A stretch of DNA of 64,000 nucleotides from Jeotgalibacillus haloalkalitolerans (lineage in GTDB: Bacteria; Bacillota; Bacilli; Bacillales; Jeotgalibacillaceae): the NCBI RefSeq assembly GCF_034427455.1, contig NZ_JAXQNN010000002.1, positions 248,001 to 312,000 of the forward strand. Direction: 5' to 3'. The position numbers were made by a program, and so were the translations under genes. A model generated the notes under the pieces. The model was not told the DNA's origin. It ran no database searches and saw only the letters and a program-made list of their open reading frames with translations. Below, piece after piece: positions 1-8,595 of the stretch; within the stretch, counting starts at the first letter, position 1; the number at the start of each line of letters is the position of its first letter.

Positions 1-81
1 ATTTGCATTCCTGCATTTACTGATATTCAGATCGAAGGGGAAGAAAGAACGGCCATTAAGCTGATTATTGAACCGAGGTAA
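1..81 (+). CDS. spoVS: Stage V sporulation protein S, C-terminal fragment
   Basis: Only the last 26 codons are in the window; the start lies upstream. The visible residues include the run CIPAFTDIQIEGEERTAIKL and end in EPR, which matches the very conserved C-terminus of SpoVS, a small (about 86 aa) Alba-like protein needed for normal stage V sporulation. In B. subtilis spoVS also lies upstream of miaB, which supports the call. A strong terminator follows directly. Frame 1 is open from the first base to the TAA at 79-81. Confidence 0.9.
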   Translation: MCIPAFTDIQIEGEERTAIKLIIEPR

Positions 82-84
82 AGT

Positions 85-113
85 AAAGCCGCTGCGTAAG
101 CAGTGGCTTTTTT
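85..113 (+). terminator. Terminator of spoVS
   Basis: An 11-bp stem (85-95 with 100-110, one G-U pair) closes a GTAA loop and is followed by a T run. It begins four bases after the spoVS stop codon. Confidence 0.9.
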
Positions 114-154
114 ATATACAACGCTTTATTAAAGGCCGTTGTTGTTTTTGCACA

Positions 155-274
155 GCTGGTGATTGAAGCGTAAGGGGCGGCTCGCAGGAAGGGACGTGTG
201 AGACCTGGCATGGCAAACCTGCGGGCTCACCGCCCGGCCGTGGAAAGCGTCCCCCTCTCGCTGCAATCAACAGC
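155..274. repeat. Degenerate dispersed palindromic repeat, GC-rich
   Basis: The 360 bases between spoVS and korA hold no gene. They do hold a GC-rich element bounded by near-perfect inverted ends: GCTGGTGATTGAAGCG (155-170) and CGCTGCAATCAACAGC (259-274) pair at 14 of 16 positions. Nested inside are GGGACG/CGTCCC (191-196, 248-253) and GTGAG/CTCAC (198-202, 226-230). The layout resembles the roughly 120-150 bp palindromic repeats scattered between genes in many Bacillus-group genomes (ends like GATTGGAGCG...). That assignment is from memory. Bases 275-441 are AT-rich, with nothing further recognised apart from the korA ribosome binding site. Confidence 0.6.
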
Positions 275-441
275 CAACTTTAACAAATTTATATACAATA
301 AAAATATTATGTAAACTTATTTTCATTCTAAGGACTGAATTTCAAAGATGTCCCCCCAAAAAGGTGTGTCTCACTTGTAAACGTGATAAAATGATCAATG
401 ATGAATTTAGACATATTGCGCAGTTGAAGGAGAGATAGAGA

Positions 442-2187
442 ATGAAACAGCAGCTTTCCTGGAAAGTTGGCGGTCAGCAGGGGGAAGGGATCGAAAGTAC
501 CGGAGAGATCTTTTCAATGGCGATGAACCGTCTGGGTTATTTTTTATATGGATACAGGCACTTTTCTTCCAGAATTAAAGGTGGACATACTAATAATAAA
601 ATCAGAGTAAGCACGACCAGAGTCAGAGCGGTAGAAGACCGTCTGGATATATTAGTAGCGTTTGATCAGGAAACGATTGATGTGAATTATCACGAAATGG
701 GTTCAGACGGTATCATTGTTGCTGATGCTAAGTTTAAACCTGTAAACCCTGAAGATTGTCAGGCGGAACTGATTATCGTGCCGTTTACAGAAATTGCTTC
801 AGAATTGGGAACATCCTTAATGAAGAATATGGTGGCAATCGGTGCAACCTGTGCAATCATGGATCTTCCGACGCAGGTATTTACTAATGTGCTGCAGGAA
901 ACCTTTAAACGTAAAGGGGAAGTAGTCGTTCAGAAAAACATGGAGGCAATTGAAGCGGGTTTTAAAGCAGCTTCAGAGCTTCTTGCGGACAAGTTGGGCT
1001 CACATAAACTATCGGAAGCTGATGGCATTCAGCGCATGTATATGATTGGCAATGATGCAATTGCGCTCGGCGCAATTGCAGCAGGAGTCAGGTTCATGGC
1101 AGCGTATCCAATTACACCGGCTTCAGAAATTATGGAATACTTAATTAAAAAACTACCTGCATTAGGCGGTGCAGTTATACAGACAGAAGATGAAATTGCA
1201 GCAGCCACTATGGCCATCGGCTCAAATTATGCAGGCGTCCGGTCGTTTACAGCCTCTGCTGGTCCTGGTTTATCTCTGATGATGGAATCGATCGGATTGT
1301 CAGGTATGACTGAACAGCCGCTGGTGATTGTAGACACTCAGCGTGGCGGACCTTCAACAGGACTCCCTACGAAGCAGGAACAGTCGGATCTGATGCAGAT
1401 GATCTATGGTTCACATGGTGATATCCCTAAAATTGTCCTTGCGCCAAGTACAGCTGAAGAGGCATTTTATGACACGATTGATGCTTTTAATCTTGCTGAA
1501 CAATATCAGTGTCCTGTTATTGTTCTTTCAGACTTGCAGCTTTCGCTTGGTAAGCAGTCAGTTGATCCATTGAATTATGCTAAGGTTCAGGTGGGAAGAG
1601 GAAAGCTTGTTGCTGAAGAAACAGAGCTTGATGAACTTGAACCAAAACAGTATTTCAAGCGGTATGAAGTGACAGAGGATGGTGTATCAAAGCGTGTGCT
1701 GCCAGGGATGAAAAATGGGATTCACCATGTAACAGGTGTTGAACATGATGAGACCGGCAAGCCTTCAGAGTCTTCACTGAACCGGCAGATGCAGATGGAT
1801 AAGCGGATGAGAAAGCTTGAGAATGTCTCACTTCATAAATCGGTTGATATAGACAACGCAAAGCACGGCGAATCTGATGTATTACTCATTGGATTTAACT
1901 CAACCCGTGGAGCATTGGAAGAGGCGCAGGAAAGACTCGAAGCTCAAGGGTTAAAAGTGAATCATGCACATATCAGACTGCTGCATCCATTCCCGGCTGA
2001 GAAACTGGCACCGTTAATGGAAAATACGAAAAAAGTAGTAGTGGCAGAACATAATGCGACCGGCCAGCTGGCATCATTGATAAAAATGAATGTTGGAATG
2101 GCTTCTAAGATTCATAGTCTGAAAAAATATGACGGTACGCCGTTTCTGCCTTCAGAGGTTGAGTTGTTAACGAAGGAGCTGATTTAA
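442..2187 (+). CDS. korA: 2-oxoacid:acceptor (ferredoxin) oxidoreductase, alpha subunit
   Basis: This 581-aa protein is the alpha chain of a two-subunit 2-oxoacid:ferredoxin oxidoreductase, which decarboxylates a 2-oxoacid (probably 2-oxoglutarate) to the acyl-CoA and passes electrons to ferredoxin. The N-terminal part (about 1-185, with the GGQQGEGIES motif) is the gamma-type domain fused to the alpha domain. The alpha domain begins near residue 200 and carries the YPITPASEIMEYL motif around 215. The C-terminal third is the transketolase C-like domain. The start is ATG at 442 with GAAGGAGAG upstream. korB follows with no gap, so the pair is cotranscribed. No ferredoxin gene lies beside it. 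Substrate is inferred from the family, not proven. Confidence 0.9.
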   Translation: MKQQLSWKVGGQQGEGIESTGEIFSMAMNRLGYFLYGYRHFSSRIKGGHTNNKIRVSTTRVRAVEDRLDILVAFDQETIDVNYHEMGSDGIIVADAKFKPVNPEDCQAELIIVPFTEIASELGTSLMKNMVAIGATCAIMDLPTQVFTNVLQETFKRKGEVVVQKNMEAIEAGFKAASELLADKLGSHKLSEADGIQRMYMIGNDAIALGAIAAGVRFMAAYPITPASEIMEYLIKKLPALGGAVIQTEDEIAAATMAIGSNYAGVRSFTASAGPGLSLMMESIGLSGMTEQPLVIVDTQRGGPSTGLPTKQEQSDLMQMIYGSHGDIPKIVLAPSTAEEAFYDTIDAFNLAEQYQCPVIVLSDLQLSLGKQSVDPLNYAKVQVGRGKLVAEETELDELEPKQYFKRYEVTEDGVSKRVLPGMKNGIHHVTGVEHDETGKPSESSLNRQMQMDKRMRKLENVSLHKSVDIDNAKHGESDVLLIGFNSTRGALEEAQERLEAQGLKVNHAHIRLLHPFPAEKLAPLMENTKKVVVAEHNATGQLASLIKMNVGMASKIHSLKKYDGTPFLPSEVELLTKELI

Positions 2188-3054
2188 TTGGTTACATTCA
2201 AAGATTTCAGAAATAATGTAAAGCCTAACTGGTGTCCGGGATGTGGGGATTTCTCGGTTCAGGCAGCGATCCAGCGTGCCTCAGCCAATATTGGATTAAC
2301 ACCTGAAAATCTGGCAGTCGTTTCAGGTATCGGCTGTTCAGGAAGAATTTCAGGCTATATAAATTCATATGGATTCCACAGTATTCATGGACGTGCCCTG
2401 CCTCTGGCACAAGGTGTTAAGATGGCAAACAGAGATCTGACTGTCATTGCCTCAGGCGGTGATGGAGACGGTTTCGCCATTGGTCTTGGTCATACGATTC
2501 ATGCAATCAGAAGAAACATTGATATGACATATATTGTAATGGATAATCAGATTTATGGTTTAACAAAAGGCCAGACTTCTCCAAGATCTTCAGCAGGATT
2601 CAAAACAAAATCTACTCCCAAAGGGGCAATTGAGCCATCCATTAACCCGATGGAAATGGCATTAACCTCGGGAGCTACTTTTGTCGCACAGGGCTTTTCT
2701 TCAGATCTGAAAGAATTAACAAGTCTGATTGAGCAGGGATTAAATCATAAAGGTTTTTCTTTAATTAACGTTTTCAGTCCGTGCGTTACTTATAATAAGG
2801 TAAACACTTATGACTGGTTTAAAGAAAATCTGGTAAAGCTATCAGAAATGGAAGGCTATGACGCTCAAAACAAAGAAGCTGCGATGCAGACACTGATGAA
2901 GCATGACGGCCTTGTTACAGGGCTGATCTATCAGGATTTAGAGCAGCCATCTTATCAGGAGCTGATTGATGGGTATGATGAAGCACCACTTAGCAGACAG
3001 AACCTGAAGCTTGATGAAGATTACTTTAATACCCTCGTTAAAGAATTTATGTAA
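2188..3054 (+). CDS. korB: 2-oxoacid:ferredoxin oxidoreductase, beta subunit (TPP-binding)
   Basis: The 288-aa beta chain binds thiamine diphosphate and an Fe-S cluster and partners with the alpha chain encoded just upstream. The TPP motif is visible as GGDGDGFAIG (90-99) followed by the Asn in VMDNQIYGLT (about 120). Cysteines 16 and 19 (CPGCG), 50 (GIGCS) and 199 (SPCVTYN) fit the four-cysteine cluster typical of this subfamily. The gene starts with TTG directly after the korA stop, with AAGGAG upstream inside korA, so translational coupling is likely. A terminator follows. Confidence 0.92.
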   Translation: MVTFKDFRNNVKPNWCPGCGDFSVQAAIQRASANIGLTPENLAVVSGIGCSGRISGYINSYGFHSIHGRALPLAQGVKMANRDLTVIASGGDGDGFAIGLGHTIHAIRRNIDMTYIVMDNQIYGLTKGQTSPRSSAGFKTKSTPKGAIEPSINPMEMALTSGATFVAQGFSSDLKELTSLIEQGLNHKGFSLINVFSPCVTYNKVNTYDWFKENLVKLSEMEGYDAQNKEAAMQTLMKHDGLVTGLIYQDLEQPSYQELIDGYDEAPLSRQNLKLDEDYFNTLVKEFM

Positions 3055-3056
3055 AG

Positions 3057-3087
3057 CGAGCGCACGTGATTACCGCGTGCGCTTTTC
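3057..3087 (+). terminator. Terminator of korAB
   Basis: An 8-bp GC-rich stem (3059-3066 with 76-83 of the same block) with a short loop is followed by TTTT right after the korB stop. Confidence 0.8.
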
Positions 3088-3241
3088 TGCTGAACACGTT
3101 GTAATTGAGTCAATTTATCGACATCAGCAGCGGGTATGTTGTCAGTATGCAAATTAGCATTTATACTTGTATAATATGGGGTTTTCATGCCCTCATACGA
3201 TGCACTGATTATATCCGGTAAGAAAGAAAGGGGACATTAAG

Positions 3242-4786
3242 ATGAATGAAGAGCAGCGCCTTGCAGGTCAAGATGCCACTCAGACATCTCAGGGACAGAA
3301 GAAAGAAAAAGATTACAGTCAATACTTTCAAACTGTCTACAGCCCGCCATCCTTAAAAGATGCAAAAAGACGCGGTAAAGAAGATGTGAATTATCATGAA
3401 GATTTTAAAATAGATCCATCATTACAGGGAATGGGTAATGGACGGAAATTTTATATACGGACATACGGATGCCAGATGAATGAGCACGATACTGAAGTGA
3501 TGGCAGGGATTTTTCTGCAGCTTGGCTATGAGCCGACTGATACAACGGAGGATGCAGATGTCATTCTGTTAAATACATGTGCCATTCGCGAAAATGCTGA
3601 AAACAAGGTATTTGGCGAGATTGGTCACCTGAAGCCGTTAAAGCTTGAAAAGCCTGACCTCCTGATTGGCGTTTGCGGTTGTATGTCCCAGGAAGAATCA
3701 GTCGTAAATAAAATACTTAAAACACATCCTCATATTGATATGATCTTTGGTACACATAACATACACAGGCTGCCTAACATTCTGAGTGAAGCTTATATGA
3801 GTAAGGAAATGGTCATTGAAGTGTGGTCTAAAGAAGGGGACGTCATTGAAAACCTTCCTAAAGTGAGAAAAGGTGCCATTAAAGGCTGGGTCAATATTAT
3901 GTATGGGTGTGATAAATTCTGTACCTACTGCATCGTTCCTTATACAAGAGGAAAAGAGCGAAGCAGACGTCCTGAAGATATTATTCAGGAAGTAAGACAC
4001 CTTGCTGCTCAGGGCTACCAGGAAATCACCCTGCTCGGTCAGAATGTGAACGCTTATGGTAAAGATTTAAAGGATATGAACTATGGTCTCGGTCAGTTAA
4101 TGGATGAACTCCGTAAAATTGATATTCCGAGAATACGTTTTACAACAAGCCATCCAAGAGACTTTGATGATTACTTAATCGAAGTACTGGCCAAGGGTGG
4201 AAACCTTGTAGAGCATATTCATCTGCCGGTACAACACGGATCTTCAGAGGTATTAAAGCTCATGGCCAGAAAGTACACACGTGAACAATTCCTTACATTA
4301 GTCGGTAAGATCAGAAAAGCAATTCCTAACGCTGTCTTAACAACAGATATTATTGTAGGTTTCCCGAATGAAACAGAGGAACAATTTGAAGAAACGCTTT
4401 CCCTTTACAAAGAAGTAGGGTTTGAAACAGCGTTTACTTATATTTATTCGCCGCGCGAGGGTACCCCGGCTGCGAAAATGCAAGATAATGTGCCGATGGA
4501 AGTGAAGAAAGAGCGATTGCAGCGTCTGAATAATCTTGTTAATGAAATGTCCCTTGCTGCAATGAAAAAGCTTGAGGGGCAGACAATGGAAGTACTAGTT
4601 GAAGGTGAAAGCCGCAAAAACGCTGAAGTGCTCTCAGGTTATACAAGAACGAGTAAACTGGTAAACTTTAAAGGACCCATGCATATTGTCGGAAAAAGAG
4701 TCATGGTCAAAATTACTGATGCTAGAACCTGGAGCCTGAATGGTGAACTGGTTGAAGCGGAAGAACCAGCAGGAGTGAATCGATAA
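3242..4786 (+). CDS. miaB: tRNA-2-methylthio-N6-dimethylallyladenosine synthase (MiaB)
   Basis: MiaB is a radical-SAM methylthiotransferase that converts i6A37 to ms2i6A37 in tRNAs reading UNN codons; the i6A substrate is made by MiaA, encoded at 19.6 kb here. The 514-aa protein has a basic, low-complexity N-terminal extension of about 67 residues. The UPF0004 domain follows, with Cys77, Cys113 and Cys147 as probable ligands of the second cluster. The radical-SAM triad CxxxCxxC is at 223, 227 and 230 ([10 protein letters not shown]), and a TRAM domain lies at the C-terminus. The start is ATG 3242 with GAAAGGGG upstream. It overlaps ricA by one base, as expected of an operon. Confidence 0.97.
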   Translation: MNEEQRLAGQDATQTSQGQKKEKDYSQYFQTVYSPPSLKDAKRRGKEDVNYHEDFKIDPSLQGMGNGRKFYIRTYGCQMNEHDTEVMAGIFLQLGYEPTDTTEDADVILLNTCAIRENAENKVFGEIGHLKPLKLEKPDLLIGVCGCMSQEESVVNKILKTHPHIDMIFGTHNIHRLPNILSEAYMSKEMVIEVWSKEGDVIENLPKVRKGAIKGWVNIMYGCDKFCTYCIVPYTRGKERSRRPEDIIQEVRHLAAQGYQEITLLGQNVNAYGKDLKDMNYGLGQLMDELRKIDIPRIRFTTSHPRDFDDYLIEVLAKGGNLVEHIHLPVQHGSSEVLKLMARKYTREQFLTLVGKIRKAIPNAVLTTDIIVGFPNETEEQFEETLSLYKEVGFETAFTYIYSPREGTPAAKMQDNVPMEVKKERLQRLNNLVNEMSLAAMKKLEGQTMEVLVEGESRKNAEVLSGYTRTSKLVNFKGPMHIVGKRVMVKITDARTWSLNGELVEAEEPAGVNR

Positions 4787-5220
4787 TGGAAAAGAAATAT
4801 ACAAAAAAAGAAATTATAGCACGGGCAAAGGAACTTGCACAAATGATTACAGAAACTGAAGAAGTCGACTTTTTCAAACGTGCCGAGGCTCAAATTCAGG
4901 AAAATCAGAAAATCAGAGAAAAAATTGCAAGCTTGAGAAGCCTTCAAAAACAGGCAGTTAACTTTCAGCACTACGGAAAGCATGAAGCACTGAAGATGAT
5001 CGAAGCAAAAATTGAAAAAGTCGAAAACGAAATTGACGAAATTCCAATTGTTCAGGAATTCAAACAGTCACAGACTGAAGTAAATGACCTTCTACAGATG
5101 GTAGCCAACACTGTATCAAATACTGTCACTGATGAAATTATCCGTCAGACTGGCGGAGACGTCATGAAAGGTGAAACTGGTGCTCAGGTGAAAAACACAT
5201 CCGGCGGCAGTTGCTCTTAA
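4786..5220 (+). CDS. ricA: RicA (YmcA), RicAFT complex subunit
   Basis: This is the YmcA/RicA member of the YlbF/YmcA family (144 aa), a helical protein that with YlbF (RicF) and YaaT (RicT) forms the Fe-S-containing RicAFT complex. In B. subtilis that complex affects biofilm formation, competence, sporulation and RNase Y specificity. The protein is almost all predicted helix and ends in GGSCS. The single Cys near the C-terminus is compatible with the reported cysteine-cluster role. The ATG overlaps the miaB stop (TAATG). A terminator follows directly. Confidence 0.93.
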   Translation: MEKKYTKKEIIARAKELAQMITETEEVDFFKRAEAQIQENQKIREKIASLRSLQKQAVNFQHYGKHEALKMIEAKIEKVENEIDEIPIVQEFKQSQTEVNDLLQMVANTVSNTVTDEIIRQTGGDVMKGETGAQVKNTSGGSCS

Positions 5221-5230
5221 AATGATTTAG

Positions 5231-5260
5231 AAAGATCCGGTATTAACCCGGATCTTTTTT
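5231..5260 (+). terminator. Terminator of miaB-ricA
   Basis: AAAGATCCGG (5231-5240) pairs with CCGGATCTTT (5248-5257) and runs into a T tract. Confidence 0.9.
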
Positions 5261-5324
5261 AATGCTTATGTTCTGAAAATTGACAATGATCTCAATATTT
5301 GATAAAAATAATGTACGGCTCAAA

Positions 5325-5366
5325 TTAAGAGCTTAATATTTTTTAGTAAAATGAAAGCGATTACAT
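5325..5366 (+). promoter_or_regulatory. Promoter with a perfect cre box (CcpA) for the aldehyde dehydrogenase
   Basis: ATGAAAGCGATTACAT at 5351-5366 fits the cre consensus WTGNAANCGNWWNCAW at every position. It overlaps a plausible sigma-A promoter, TTAAGA (5325-5330) and TAAAAT (5347-5352), 16 bp apart, so CcpA bound here would block initiation. A second candidate -35, TTGACA, is at 5280. The box is seen directly; repression by CcpA is inferred. Confidence 0.75.
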
Positions 5367-5423
5367 AAAAGGGGGATAGAGAGAAATTCAGTAAAGATAT
5401 CATGAACAATAGGGGGAAATATA

Positions 5424-6944
5424 ATGACTTATTCAAATCCGAATACTGATGGATCTCTAGTAAATTTTAAAGATAAATATGATAACTACATAGGGGGAGA
5501 ATGGGTAGCGCCTGTCAAAGGCCAATACTTTGATAATCCTTCTCCGGTAGACGGAAAAGTATTTTGCCAAGTAGCAAGATCTACTGAAGAGGATATCGAA
5601 AAAGCACTTGATGCAGCGCATGCAGCTAAAGATGCGTGGGGAAAAACGTCTGTCACTGAAAGATCTGTAATTTTAAATAAAATTGCAGACCGGATGGAAG
5701 AAAACCTTGAGATGCTGGCAGTTGCAGAAACGTGGGAAAATGGTAAAGCAGTACGTGAGACGCTGAATGCCGATCTGCCGCTTGCAATTGATCATTTCCG
5801 CTATTTTGCTGGCGTCATTCGTGCTCAGGAAGGTACATTGGGTGAAATTGATCATGATACAGTTGCTTACCACTTCCACGAGCCGCTTGGCGTCGTGGGG
5901 CAGATCATTCCATGGAACTTCCCGCTGTTGATGGCAGTCTGGAAGCTTGCTCCTGCTCTTGCTGCTGGTAACTGTGTCGTATTAAAGCCTGCGGAGCAGA
6001 CTCCTTCATCAATTTTAGTGCTGATGGAGCTTGTTGGAGATCTTCTGCCTAATGGCGTTGTAAACATAGTAAACGGTTTTGGTCTTGAAGCAGGAAAGCC
6101 TTTAGCTTCAAGTAAGCGTATTGCAAAAATCGCCTTTACAGGAGAGACAACAACTGGACGTATGATTATGGAATATGCTTCTCAAAATCTGATTCCTGTT
6201 ACGCTTGAGCTTGGTGGTAAATCACCAAATATTTTCTTTAAAGACATTATGGACCAGGATGATGAATTTGTAGATAAAGCGGTAGAGGGTCTCTTAATGT
6301 TTGCCCTTAATCAGGGGGAAGTCTGTACTTGTCCATCAAGAGCACTGATTCATGAAGACATATATGATGAATTCATGGCCCGTGTTGTAAAACGAGTAAA
6401 AGAAATTAACACAGGCAATCCGCTTGATCCTAATACGATGATGGGTGCACAGGCATCAACTGAGCAGATGGAAAAAATCCAATCCTACCTTCAAATTGGT
6501 AAAGAAGAAGGGGCAGAGCTCGTAACAGGCGGAGATATTAACAAAAAAGAAGGAGAGTTCGCCGAAGGCTACTATATTCAGCCTACAATTTTTAAAGGAA
6601 CAAATAATATGAGAATCTTCCAGGAAGAAATTTTTGGTCCGGTTCTTTCTGTGACAACATTTAAAAATGATGAAGAAGCAATGGAAATCGCAAATGACAC
6701 GTTATATGGTCTCGGTGCAGGGATCTGGACAAGAAATGTCAATACAGCTTATCGTTTCGGAAGAGGAATCCAGGCGGGACGCGTGTGGACTAACTGCTAT
6801 CACCAGTATCCGGCTCACGCAGCATTCGGCGGCTACAAAATGTCAGGTATCGGCCGTGAAAACCATAAGATGATGCTTGACCACTATCAGCAAACGAAAA
6901 ATATGCTTGTCAGCTACAGCCCGAAGAAGCTGGGATTCTTTTAA
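5424..6944 (+). CDS. NAD-dependent aldehyde dehydrogenase (acetaldehyde dehydrogenase type)
   Basis: This 506-aa class-3-fold aldehyde dehydrogenase oxidises an aldehyde to the acid with NAD(P). Visible are the oxyanion Asn165 (IPWNFPLL), the general base Glu262 (LELGGKSPN) and the nucleophile region NQGEVCTC with Cys301 as the expected catalytic residue and Cys303 close by. The sequence style ([11 protein letters not shown], length near 506) is that of AldA/ExaC/AcoD-type enzymes acting on acetaldehyde or chloroacetaldehyde; exact substrate is uncertain. It is monocistronic, preceded by a cre box and followed by a terminator, so it probably serves secondary carbon metabolism when preferred sugars run out. 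GGGGGAAAT precedes ATG 5424. Confidence 0.9.
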   Translation: MTYSNPNTDGSLVNFKDKYDNYIGGEWVAPVKGQYFDNPSPVDGKVFCQVARSTEEDIEKALDAAHAAKDAWGKTSVTERSVILNKIADRMEENLEMLAVAETWENGKAVRETLNADLPLAIDHFRYFAGVIRAQEGTLGEIDHDTVAYHFHEPLGVVGQIIPWNFPLLMAVWKLAPALAAGNCVVLKPAEQTPSSILVLMELVGDLLPNGVVNIVNGFGLEAGKPLASSKRIAKIAFTGETTTGRMIMEYASQNLIPVTLELGGKSPNIFFKDIMDQDDEFVDKAVEGLLMFALNQGEVCTCPSRALIHEDIYDEFMARVVKRVKEINTGNPLDPNTMMGAQASTEQMEKIQSYLQIGKEEGAELVTGGDINKKEGEFAEGYYIQPTIFKGTNNMRIFQEEIFGPVLSVTTFKNDEEAMEIANDTLYGLGAGIWTRNVNTAYRFGRGIQAGRVWTNCYHQYPAHAAFGGYKMSGIGRENHKMMLDHYQQTKNMLVSYSPKKLGFF

Positions 6945-7020
6945 AAAACAGGAGTTGGACAAACGGAAAAAAGCGAGTTAATAACTTCTTATTAAAATTT
7001 ATCTTAGCGGAAAAATCAAA

Positions 7021-7060
7021 GAGGCAGAGACATTTTAATGATGTCCCTGCTTCTTTTTTC
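7021..7060 (+). terminator. Terminator of the aldehyde dehydrogenase gene
   Basis: A stem of 13 bases per side (7021-7033 with 7041-7053, one internal mismatch) is followed by a T-rich run. Confidence 0.85.
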
Positions 7061-7113
7061 TTTTCTTAGGAAGGGTGCTTAAGCAAAAATTACAGCATCT
7101 GACTGAACAGCTA

Positions 7114-7138
7114 GTTTAAAGGAAATAATTAAGGGTAA
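7114..7138 (+). promoter_or_regulatory. Sigma-B-like promoter of the 114-aa stress protein
   Basis: GTTTAA (7114-7119), a 13-bp spacer and GGGTAA (7133-7138) closely fit the general-stress sigma-B consensus (GTTTAA, 12-15 bp, GGGWAW). It lies 35 bases upstream of the start codon. Confidence 0.7.
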
Positions 7139-7172
7139 AATTCTGTAAATCGTATTGCTTAGGAGGATGAAG

Positions 7173-7517
7173 ATGGAACATCATTTACAGGCTTATTTTA
7201 AAAACGAAAGTGACGCAGAAACCGCTCTGGCAAAATTACAGCGGTGTCCAATCCGGGATGCAAGGGTGGACTCAATTCCTGACACCGACAGTAACCCATT
7301 TTTACTACCGGCACTAAGCTTCACTTCCAATTCAACACCCAACACTGGAGTGATCACTGACCGTGATGTCATTAGTCGGGCAGATTCATCTGACACATTT
7401 CATTACTTGCTGGAGTTTTATGTGAATGAAAAAGACAGGGAAGAAGCTGTTTCAATTTTAAGTAAAACTGAAGCACACTTAGATAAAGAGGCATACGACA
7501 AAATAAGAAATAACTAA
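7173..7517 (+). CDS. Small general-stress-type protein of unknown function, 114 aa
   Basis: I do not recognise a specific family. The protein has two similar halves: HHLQAYFKNESDAETALAKL near the N-terminus and HYLLEFYVNEKDREEAVSIL near residue 77. Each looks like a beta-strand followed by a helix, which suggests a duplicated ferredoxin-like fold as in several GsiB/Gsp-type stress proteins; that is inference. ATG 7173 is chosen because AGGAGG (7161-7166) sits 6 bases upstream. An upstream in-frame TTG at 7155 overlaps no ribosome site. A good sigma-B-like promoter precedes it, and it shares a perfect bidirectional terminator with the LacI-family gene. Confidence 0.75.
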   Translation: MEHHLQAYFKNESDAETALAKLQRCPIRDARVDSIPDTDSNPFLLPALSFTSNSTPNTGVITDRDVISRADSSDTFHYLLEFYVNEKDREEAVSILSKTEAHLDKEAYDKIRNN

Positions 7518-7558
7518 GTAAAGCTCTAATAATAACAACGTTATTATTAGAGCTTTAC
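7518..7558. terminator. Bidirectional terminator with an operator-like core
   Basis: A perfect 19-bp stem (7518-7536 with 7540-7558) has a 3-base loop and lies exactly between two convergent genes. The last codons and stop of the minus-strand LacI-family gene are inside it. The inner part, AATAATAAC-N3-GTTATTATT, repeats the palindrome found in the promoter region of that regulator (8484-8501) with three extra bases at its centre. Confidence 0.85.
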
Positions 7559-8470
7559 TGTGTAATTGAGTGTCATTTCGGGGTTCAGGTTTACATAATG
7601 ATATTCCCGTTTATTTATTACTGCATATACATAATCTGCTGTTGCAGCTGCCATTTTTTTAGATGAGTACCCAAAAAGTGAAACAGGGGAGTCTGAACTG
7701 ACATTTCCGTCAAATGCAATGACAGAGCAGTCTTCAGGGATTTTTAATCCAAGACTTTTCCCTACCACGAAAGTGAGTTCTGCCAGGTTGCGGCTTGAAC
7801 AAATAATGGCATCTGGTATTGTCTGATCCAGCGTATTTTTAAGGGATGTATAAAGTCTGTCAATATCGTTATTGTTAACCTGCAAATGATTGATTGTGTT
7901 AAATTCACTATCTCTTTTAAGGGTACGATAAAGCCAGTCAGAGTGAAATTCACTGAGAATCAATGCAGTCCGGTGACCGGAATGATTAAGCAGGGATGCG
8001 GCCTTCAGGGCTGCATCTCTTTTTAACGTGTAATGATTTTTCTCCTGGTCATCAGCATTGCCGCTAAACGGATGATAAACGAAGTCAGTGTTCGGGAATT
8101 GAATTTCCTGATCGTCTGCCACAATCACACATGCAACTTTTAATCTCGAGAACATTTCTTTTGCATCATCGTATGAAGACGATGATATGCACGGCAGGAA
8201 ACCACGCTGTCTTAACTCTCTGCTTACTTCAAGTACATACACTGCATATTGCTGATCAGTGATCTCCGGACAATAGATGCCGACTGCATTAGATTTACCG
8301 GTTGCCAGAATTTTTGCAGATGTATTAATCTCATAGCCCATCTCTTTTGCTAAAGCCAGAATACGCTGTTTAGTAGGCTCTTTAACTAATGGACTGTCAT
8401 TCAAAGCTTTGGATACAGTTGAGAAACTGACATTGGCCTCTCTTGCGATATCTTTAATCGTTACAGTCAT
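7547..8470 (-). CDS. LacI-family transcriptional regulator
   Basis: The 307-aa protein has the LacI helix-turn-helix at residues 4-24 (IKDIAREANVSFSTVSKAL) with the hinge after it, then a periplasmic-binding-protein-like effector domain with the expected CVIVADD and PDAIICSSRN landmarks. It resembles the MalR/CcpA-type branch; the effector cannot be read from sequence. It is slightly shorter than the usual 330 aa. No sugar gene is adjacent: its neighbours are a stress protein and cotE. Two palindromes at its own promoter make autoregulation likely. The start is ATG at 8470 with GAGGTGATT upstream. Confidence 0.9.
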   Translation of the reverse strand: MTVTIKDIAREANVSFSTVSKALNDSPLVKEPTKQRILALAKEMGYEINTSAKILATGKSNAVGIYCPEITDQQYAVYVLEVSRELRQRGFLPCISSSSYDDAKEMFSRLKVACVIVADDQEIQFPNTDFVYHPFSGNADDQEKNHYTLKRDAALKAASLLNHSGHRTALILSEFHSDWLYRTLKRDSEFNTINHLQVNNNDIDRLYTSLKNTLDQTIPDAIICSSRNLAELTFVVGKSLGLKIPEDCSVIAFDGNVSSDSPVSLFGYSSKKMAAATADYVYAVINKREYHYVNLNPEMTLNYTVKL

Positions 8471-8483
8471 GCAATCACCTCGA

Positions 8484-8501
8484 AATAATAACGTTATTAT
8501 T
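8484..8501. promoter_or_regulatory. Operator O1 of the LacI-family regulator
   Basis: AATAATAACGTTATTATT is a perfect 18-bp palindrome with the central CG typical of LacI-family operators. It lies just downstream of the -10 of the regulator promoter, so bound protein would block transcription of its own gene. Confidence 0.75.
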
Positions 8502-8507
8502 AAATCG

Positions 8508-8536
8508 AGTATAATACGAAAATTGAATAACTACAA
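8508..8536 (-). promoter_or_regulatory. Promoter of the LacI-family gene
   Basis: On the minus strand, TTGTAG (8531-8536) and TATACT (8508-8513) are separated by 17 bp. The position between operators O1 and O2 supports the assignment. Confidence 0.6.
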
Positions 8537-8550
8537 TTGTTATTAATTTT

Positions 8551-8580
8551 ATTAAAAATAATAACGTTGTTATTTTTAAT
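8551..8580. promoter_or_regulatory. Operator O2 of the LacI-family regulator
   Basis: A 30-bp palindrome centred on the CG at 8565-8566, with one mismatched pair, contains the core ATAATAACGTTGTTAT. Its centre is 73 bp from that of O1, about seven helical turns, which would suit DNA looping. It is also 16 bp upstream of the cotE promoter. Confidence 0.7.
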
Positions 8581-8595
8581 AAATTAGGTTATTAG

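Noticed and set aside
8484-8580. CRISPR-like repeats from the recurring AATAATAAC units
   Set aside because: Only palindromic copies at uneven spacing and no unique spacers, so they are operators.
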